Source: Taxillus chinensis
Lineage: Eukaryota > Streptophyta > Magnoliopsida > Santalales > Loranthaceae
Assembly: GCA_023512835.1 (NCBI GenBank)
Contig: CM042092.1
Coordinates: 8,929,293-8,993,292 of the forward strand
Length of the DNA stretch: 64,000 nt
Reading direction: 5' to 3'
The position numbers and the translations under genes are program-made. Position 1 is the stretch's first letter. The number at the start of each line of letters is the position of its first letter. The notes below the pieces were generated by a model that made no database searches, was not told the origin of the DNA, and saw nothing but the letters and a program-made list of their open reading frames with translations. Shown here in pieces: positions 56,458 through 64,000 of this stretch.

Positions 56458-59400
56458 ATGGAAGGTGTTGATTTTCTCTTCAGACCAATTTTCTCGCGCG
56501 GGTCTTCTGCCTCTTTGCACTTGATTTTGCTGCTGGTTCTATTCATCTCCTGGCTATGCAAGAAAACTGATCAGGCTGGTCGTGAGGAGGAACCAAAGAG
56601 AAGGCTCGGAAACGCCAGCAGGTTTTCGTACTATAAACAAGCCATTTTTTCTTGTCTGGGTGTGTCCACTTTTAGTCTCGCCTTGTGCTGTGTAACCTAC
56701 TTCTATCTGTATAGAAGTGGGTGGTCTGATAAGATTGATATTATGAGTGTATCGGAAGAACTTATGACCCTTTTGGATTTACTACTCATGGCACTTGCCT
56801 GGTTTGCTGTTTTTGTTTACTTGCTTTTGGAATTCTCTGATTCAAGCGACCCTGAGTTACCGTCTTTGTTGAAAATTTGGTGGGGGTTTTACCTCTTTGA
56901 TTCTTCTTACTGCCTTGTCGTTGACATTGTGCTCATGATGGAGCACAGGCCCGCATCACCTACATACTTTCTGGTGTCCGATGTCATTTTTGTGATTTTT
57001 GGTTCCTTCCTTTGTTATGTGGGGTTCTGGGGGGAAACATGAGGGCGAAAATCCTCTGCTTCTTCAACAGCCCCTTTTGAATGGGATCGCTCCTGAAAGC
57101 AATGAGTCAAGTAAGTCCTCACGTGGCTGTGAAACTGTGACTCCATATTCAAATGCTAATGTACTCAGCATCCTCACTTTCTCTTGGATGAATCCTCTAT
57201 TTTCCGTCGGCAACAGGAAAACGTTAGACCTTGAGGATGTTCCCCAGCTGGCCTCCCGTGACAGCGTTACGCGCTCATACCCGGATTTTAGGAATAAGGT
57301 GGAGTCCTACGGTGATGGAAGCGGTGGAGTGACCGCAATTCAGCTGGTGAAGGCATTGATCTTCATTGCATGGAAAGATATTGTATGGACAGCGTTTTTA
57401 GAACTTGCTTGCACTTTGGCTACTTTTGTTGGACCCTACCTTATCAATCCCCTTGTCCGGTGCCTAAATGGACATTGGGCATTTGAAAATGAAGGCTATG
57501 CTTTGGTTGCTGCCTTCTCTGTCGGGAAGCTCGTTGAGTGCCTGGCGCAAAGGCACTGGAGTTTTCGGGCCCAGCAGGTAGGTATTAGGTTCGAGGCAGC
57601 ATTGGTTGCAATGATCTACAATAAGAGTTTGACACTTTCATCCCTGTCGAAGCAGAGCCACACCAGTGGGGAGATCATCAACTTCATGACCATTGATTCC
57701 GAGAGAGTTGGCGATTTTGGCTGGTGCATGCATGACCCGTGGAGTATATTGCTCCAAGTTGCTTTGGCCTTGATAATCTTGTACAAGAACCTTGGGCTGG
57801 CTTTTGCCGCTGCTTTCTTTGCAACTGTCCTTGTCATGTTGGCGAATATTCCACTAGCAAAAATCCAGAAGAAGTATCAAGAAAAGCTAATGAAATCCAA
57901 AGATAGAAGGATGAAGGTTACATCTGAAGTCTTAAGGAACATGCGAATTCTCAAACTTCAAGGATGGGAGATGAAATTTTTATCAAAAATTACTGATCTC
58001 AGGGATTATGAGGCTGGATGGTTGAAAAAATGTTTCTACACTCTTGCTTCAATTGGATTTGTATTCCAATTTACACCCACCTTTGTTTCTATGGTTACTT
58101 TTGGTGCTTGCTTGTTACTTGGGATCCCACTGAATTCTGGAAAAATCTTATCTGCACTAGCCACATTTGGGATCCTTCAACAACCCATTACAGGTCTCTC
58201 TCACACAGTTTCCATGATAGCACAAACCAGAGTTTCTCTTGAAAGAATTGCTTCATTTCTCCGCCTCCAAGATCTGCAGGAAGATGCAATTGAGAAGCTT
58301 CCAAAGGACAGCTCTGACATAGCATTGGAGATAATTGAAGGTAATTTTTCGTGGGATTCATCTTCCACAAATCTAACTTTGAAAGATATAAACATTAAGG
58401 CACGGCAAGGCACATGGGTCGCAGTTTGTGGCGCAGTTGGTTCGGGCAAGTCAAGCTTGCTCTCTAGTGTCCTGGGCGAAGTGCCAAAGATATCTGGGAT
58501 CGTTCGTATGTGTGGGACAAAGGCATATGTTTCTCAGTCACCCTGGATACAGAGTGGCAAGATAGAAGATAGCATTTTGTTTGGCAAAGAAATGGACAGA
58601 GAAAGATATGAAAGGGTCCTTGAAGCATGTTCCCTGAAGAAAGATTTGGAAATTCTCTCCTTTGGTGATCAAACAATTATAGGTGAGAGGGGAATCAACT
58701 TGAGTGGTGGACAGAAGCAGAGAATACAGATTGCACGTGCTTTATACCAAGATGCTGATATTTATTTGTTTGATGATCCATTTAGTGCTGTTGATGCTCA
58801 CACTGGAACCCATTTATTTAAGGTAAGCCTCCATCCACATTATAGAGGTTGATTTGTTTTTGAAGATTATATGTTTGTACCTACATTCATTGCAAAGTGC
58901 TACTTCACTATATGCAATGCAAGGTTATGAGACTCGGCTCCTTGCATTACATTTCTAGCCAAAATACACACACACACACATGCACTCACACTCATATTTT
59001 ATCTTGTTCCATACTGATACTCTCTTTGGCTCTCCTGAAATATATAAGTTGTGATAAAAAAATTTCCTATGTCAGGAATGTTTGTTGGGGTTTTTGAGTT
59101 CAAAGACTGTAATTTATGTAACTCATCAAGTAGAATTCTTACCCGCTGCTGATCATATCCTGGTGAGTGATAGAAGCATTTTCCTTCACTGCCCTTTGTG
59201 TGTATATATATAAATAAAATTATTTAATGAAATACAAATTTATTTCACCTAGGTCATGAAAGCTGGAAGAATTACACAATCTGGAAAATACAATGACATT
59301 TGCATTCCTGGAACTGATTTTATGGAACTTGTCGGGGCACATAATGAAGCTTTGTTGACATTGAATTCCATAGAGACGCGTTCAGACCGTGAAAAAATAA

Positions 59401-62400
59401 ATACCACCGACGAAGATAATGGTGTGGAATGTGGTAAGATGACAGTGCAGAGAGAAGAGGCCCATGCCAGTCAAAATGGAGAAGCAGAGGGGCCAAATTG
59501 CCAGCTTGTTCAAGAGGAAGAGAGGGAGAAGGGTAAAGTTGGTTTCTCCGTCTACTGGAAATACATTACGATGACATATGGAGGAGCTCTTGTCCCTTTT
59601 ATACTGTTGTCTCAGATTCTGTTTCAGGTCCTTCAGATAGGAAGCAATTATTGGATGACTTGGGCAGGTCCCACATCCGATGGCGTGGAACCTGCAGTTA
59701 AGGGCAGCACTCTTGTAACGGTATATGTTGTCTTGGCCATTGGAAGTTGTTTATGTACTATTTCTATAATTTTGCTAGTTGTAACAATTGGGTGCAAGAC
59801 CGCCAACCTACTCTTCAACAAGATCCATTTTTGCATTTTCCGGGCACCTATGAGTTTCTTTGATTCCACCCCAAGTGGAAGAATTCTAAACAGAGTATGC
59901 AAAGAACAGATTTAATCAGATAGATTTATTTTTTTGAAATCCATACAAATTTGAATTTGATGGAGTTATTTTGCTCTTACAGGTTTCTACAGACCAAAGT
60001 ACAGTGGATTTGGCCATTCCACCTCTATTTTCCCAATCTTCCAGTTTAATTATACAGATTATTAGCATTGTTGCAATAATGTCGCAGGTTGCATGGCAGG
60101 TCTCTATCATTTGTGTCCCTGTCATTGCTATGAGCTTCTGGTACCAGGTAATCCCTATGACTTTGTTAGTCCTTTAGATTATAGAGGCAAAATTGCATCA
60201 TCAATAAGTAATGGCTGTCTGTATTCCTTTTAGGATGTCATGAATGTTTGCATTCTTTTTAGGATATCATCGCCTTGGAATTTGTGTTTCAAATTCTATG
60301 ATTTTAGGTGTGAAGTTAGTTGTTTTCATCTTTGCAAAATTTAAATTTCATGCTATCCCTTTTTGAACCGATCAATTTTAGGATATAACTCAGGATAAAT
60401 TATGTTGGGTTCAGTTTGTTTGAAATATCTTTCACACTTCTGTTGAAATGCAGCAATATTACATACCTTCAGCACGAGAACTATCAAGGTTGGTTGGAGT
60501 CTGCAAAGCTCCATTGATACAACATTTTGCTGAAACGATCTCAGGATCAACAACTATCAGAAGCTTTGATCAGCAATTGAGATTCCAAGTGACGAGTATG
60601 AGCCTACAAGATGCTTATTCTCGTACCAAATTTCACATTGCTGCTGCAATGGAATGGTTATGCTTTCGCTTGGATATGTTATCTTCTATAACATTTGTGT
60701 TTTCTTTGGTATTTTTTGATCTCTATACCAGAGGGAACAATTGATCCTGGTGAGCTACTGGGAAGCTGCATTCTTAATTCTTCTTTTATATAATAAAATT
60801 GATATACACAGATGTAGTAATTAAGCCTACTACTTGTTTTTGTTTTTTGTTTCTTTTTAAATTTCAAGGCTTTGCGGGCTTAGCAGTGACATATGGACTT
60901 AAATTGAACATAATACAAGTTTTGGTAACATTGACACTTTGCCGCATAGAGAACGAAATTATTTCTGTTGAGCGAATGCTTCAGTACACTAACATTGCAA
61001 GTGAGCCTGCTCGAGTGAGAGAAAAAAAACAAGCCAGACTACTCTTGGCCATCTTATGGTGAAGTCTCTATTTCAGATCTGCAGGTAAATACTAGAGCTC
61101 TATATTTCTTTTATTTGGGGAAAGGAGGAGTTTTTTGTTGCCATAGAAATCCTCAAAATAATACTTCCTGTACTATATGGCTATAATTTGGCGTTGTAGG
61201 TCCGATATGCACCACAGATGCCACTTGTGTTGCGAGGCCTCACTTGTACCTTCCTAGGAGAGACGAAAACTGGCATTGTAGGTAGGACAGGCAGTGGCAA
61301 ATCAACTCTTATACAAACAATTTTTCGGATTGTTGAGCCTTCTGTTGGTCAGATCATGATAGATGGCGTTGACATATCCTCAATTGGACTGCATGATTTG
61401 CGGTCAAGGCTAAGCATTATTCCTCAAGACCCAACTATGTTCGAGGGAACCGTTCGAAGCAATCTTGACCCACTTGAAGAGTACACAGATGAACAGATTT
61501 GGGAGGTGGGTTTGATGTCATGCCAACAATTAATCCTAGCTTGGTCTAATGTATACTGCGATCTTTTAGACATGTGATCTGGGTAAATCTTTATGTTTTG
61601 TTTTTAGGCATTAGATAAATGCCAGCTTGGAGATGAAGTTAGAAACAAGGAAGGAAAGCTAGACTCCACAGGTTTGCTTCTTCTTCAATCGAGGAAGCTT
61701 AAACAAAAAATTGGCTAAAATTTATTTTACTTTTGTGATGATCTTAGTAGTTGTCAAATTAGACCTTCTAGCTTTGTTTAGTCACCCATGGAGAATACAA
61801 TTTGAGAATGACTAATTTAAATTAGTTAAATTTTATAGAGATTAAATTGGCATTTGTTAATCATATTATGCATTATAAACTATTTAGGAAGAAATATAGA
61901 TAATACATTGGATGACCAAAACTTCTTTTCATGTGTATAAAATAATGAAATTTGCAAAATCAAGAAGTGATATCAAATTCAATACTTACCTAAAGCGTGG
62001 TGGAGAAGTAACTTCTACCACACACTTTTAATTTTATTTAGTTCTTTAATTGCAATTTGAATTTGCAGTCAACGAAAATGGAGAAAATTGGAGCATGGGT
62101 CAAAGGCAATTGATTTGTCTTGGACGTGTGCTTCTTAAGAAAAGCAAGATCTTAGTGCTTGATGAAGCAACTGCATCAGTTGATACAACAACCGAGAATC
62201 TGATTCAGCAAACTCTCCGACAACATTTCACAAAGTCTACAATAATAACAATTGCTCATCGAATAACATCTGTTCTCAAGAGTGACATGATTTTGCTTCT
62301 AAATCATGGTTAGAATATTAATTGGACAATATGTTTTGATTCCTCTCCTTTAGATTTACTTCCTCTTTATGTGCAGAAAAAAACCCTTATCATTTTTCCT

Positions 62401-62548
62401 ATTTGTTCTCGTTGTGGATTGTTGGATTGCAGGACTCATTGAAGAATATGATTCTCCTACTAGATTGTTAGAAGACACATCGTCATCTTTTTCCAAGCTG
62501 GTTGCTGAGTACACCGTGAGGTCTAATATGAGTGTTAAAAGCAAATAA
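56458..62548 (+). CDS. ABCC3-like: ABCC (MRP) transporter, ABCC3-like, 10 exons, three run-length frame breaks
   Basis: Exons: 56458-58822, 59076-59162, 59253-59894, 59983-60147, 60454-60749, 60869-61084, 61200-61505, 61608-61671, 62069-62308 and 62433-62548. All introns are GT-AG. If three single extra bases are discounted (G run 57029-57034, T run 60712-60717, A run 61022-61029), the total is 4494 nt, i.e. 1497 residues, a usual length for this clade. Layout: an N-terminal membrane domain, first transmembrane bundle, NBD1 with Walker [10 protein letters not shown] (about 658-666), signature LSGGQ (748-752) and Walker B IYLFDDP; second bundle; NBD2 with Walker [10 protein letters not shown] (about 1284-1292), signature-like WSMGQRQ (1387-1393), Walker B ILVLDEA and H-loop TIAHR. 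Family members move glutathione conjugates and pigment catabolites across the vacuolar membrane. The start ATG at 56458 (MEGVDFLF) fits the family; the frame is open slightly further upstream but lacks ATG. Intron 8 and exon 9 are duplicated in the left half. Confidence 0.93.
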
Positions 62549-63040
62549 ATACAGAAGAAAGGTTAGAATGAGACATGCTTCAATCACTCAACAAACAAAA
62601 CACATGACGAAATATTGCTCAAGTGTGCAGCTGTGCGTGTGAAGTAGCAAACATAAAAGCCAACAAGCAACTCCAGAAAATAAAGAATTAGAAATTTCCT
62701 GAGAAGTAGAAAAGATATCAGCTCCTAGAGAATCCCCATAAACACTATATTTTTCTGCACTGTATTTTGAACGCTTTTTGCACCAAGCTCTGTGTAAGTA
62801 AGGTATGCAATTTCATTGGTAAGAAATATTGATTGCTCTTTGTTGAATGGGGAAAGGTTTTTTACTATTTATAGGGAAACATTCCCCTTCTGATCCTCGT
62901 CAGGCAAAACAATTTCAAAGTTCAAACCTTAAACTACAAATAAGCCGCGAGAACTTTTCAATGAAACAGACCAGACCAGACTTAACCCAGATTAGAACAC
63001 CCATTTCATGCAATTATACCTCAGGCAGTATAAGATCAGC
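62549..63040. other. Tail-to-tail intergenic gap between the ABCC gene and the minus-strand gene
   Basis: About 490 bp, probably the two 3' UTRs. No other coding region was recognised. Confidence 0.6.
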
Positions 63041-63444
63041 TTAAGCATCAGTCACTTCCTCATGTCTCCTGATGGGTGTAATTCTTTGAACAACAATTCT
63101 CGGACCATTCGCCTCGCTCCCTGCATGAAGTGAAACACAGTTTAAGATCAAAATCAAAATACAAAACCAACCTGAATTCCAGACACGGGCTTCACAATCA
63201 ACAAGTTGAATAACAACAAAGTACAGGGTTAACAAATATTGCAACACAGCCGAATATTAAGAGGTGTACGACCACAAATGAAGGAAAAAAACGACTTGGG
63301 TGGAGCCCGTGCAGGTGGAAGGAAGGTCGTGCGTGACCAACGGTGCTGCTGGGCTGCTGCATCGCCCGATCTGTTGCTTACCTGAATTTTGAAATGGCAG
63401 CCACCACATCAATTTCTTATCTGTTTCTGCACCACCACCTGTTT
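63041..63444 (-). CDS. Last two exons of an unidentified minus-strand gene
   Basis: Exon 63444-63382 (acceptor ATGCAG, donor GTAAGC) and terminal exon 63120-63041 (acceptor CATGCAG, stop TAA) join in phase. They give ETDKKLMWWLPFQNSG, then SEANGPRIVVQRITPIRRHE and EVTDA at the C-terminus. The intron is 261 bp. I do not recognise the family. The highly specific joined frame and good splice sites make it likely to be real. Exons upstream (to the right) are not evident in the remaining 550 bp. The gene runs tail-to-tail with the ABCC gene. Confidence 0.6.
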
Positions 63445-63920
63445 CTGCATAGTAAAAATGAGTTGTTGAAATAATGAAATTGAAAAGTATGCTTCAAAAA
63501 AAGTAACTTTTTTATTTGTATATTTTTATTATTATTTTGAAGAGTATTAATTTCATAAACTATTAACTAATTTTTATTCATAAGTTTATTATTTGGGTTA
63601 ATTGTTTTGAAATTGGGCTTGCTAAATCATTAAATTATATTACATGAACAAATCTCTGGGTATTATTCGAATTCGGCTAGAGCTTCTCAATAATATTTAA
63701 GCGGGCTTTTCAATGGCTAGGGCATTAGCCCTTCGCTCACGTTATTTTTCTCGCGCACACGCATGCACGCACACAAATAGCCCATGTTCTTTCCCCTCAT
63801 ATACAACCGAAGCCCTAAATTCCATTTCTCTTACGCGAACCGCAACCCTTTATGGCAAAGAAATACAATAATGAAATGTGATTCCTTTATCGCGTTTGCT
63901 ATGAAAATAAAAAAAGTAAT

Positions 63921-64000
63921 AAAATTTTTAGAATATAATAATGATTCCTCCCACTGTTTAAAGAAATTTTTAGAATATAATAATGATTCCTCCCACTGTT
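63921..64000. repeat. Tandem repeat of about 40 bp at window end
   Basis: AATTTTTAGAATATAATAAT followed by GATTCCTCCCACTGTT occurs twice, separated by TAAAG. The second copy ends exactly at the window edge, so the number of units cannot be judged. Confidence 0.7.

Overview
The window reads as AT-rich nuclear DNA from a eudicot plant. Host genes have GT-AG introns and belong to plant families: BURP/RD22-like, ABCC (MRP) transporter, plant neurochondrin and TPX2/WVD2-like. The sequence between them is dense with plant-type mobile elements: LTR elements, Ty1/copia, a CACTA end, PIF/Harbinger-like and other MITEs. No organellar, viral, rRNA or tRNA genes were seen.

Layout. 1-2653 is an incomplete direct copy of a block that recurs at about 5366-8703. 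2660-15402 and 19861-32572 are the two arms (about 12.7 kb each) of a very large inverted repeat, separated by a 4.46 kb spacer (15403-19860) that is built mostly from further copies of arm sequence. Each arm carries a three-exon RD22-like BURP gene with a broken 3' end, a stray piece of ABCC transporter exon 9 plus intron 8, a 1 kb LTR-like piece, a Harbinger-like MITE with a GC-rich core, and several foldback MITEs. The two BURP copies are transcribed away from each other.

32545-34022 holds a TPX2-like exon fragment at the arm breakpoint and a CACTA transposon end. 34175-43994 is the first part of a minus-strand neurochondrin-family gene. Its eighth intron is swollen by a decayed copia element, and its 3' part is absent where the CACTA end begins. 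44100-56457 has no convincing host gene. It contains an LTR-like fragment and two long solo LTRs of one family in opposite orientation, each with its own 5-bp target duplication; together they imitate a long-TIR transposon. 56458-62548 is a complete 10-exon ABCC3-type transporter, and 63041-63444 holds the last two exons of an unidentified minus-strand gene.

The parts are linked by duplication. The ABCC gene at the right end is the likely source of the exon-9 pieces found three times in the left half, sense in one arm and antisense in the other. A transcript through the inverted repeat could therefore fold into long double-stranded RNA matching both the BURP and the ABCC gene (inference). A second theme is that almost every reading-frame break in the two long host genes is a one-unit expansion of a short run (G, T, A or GA) with all splice sites intact. 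This raises the question of consensus error versus real decay.
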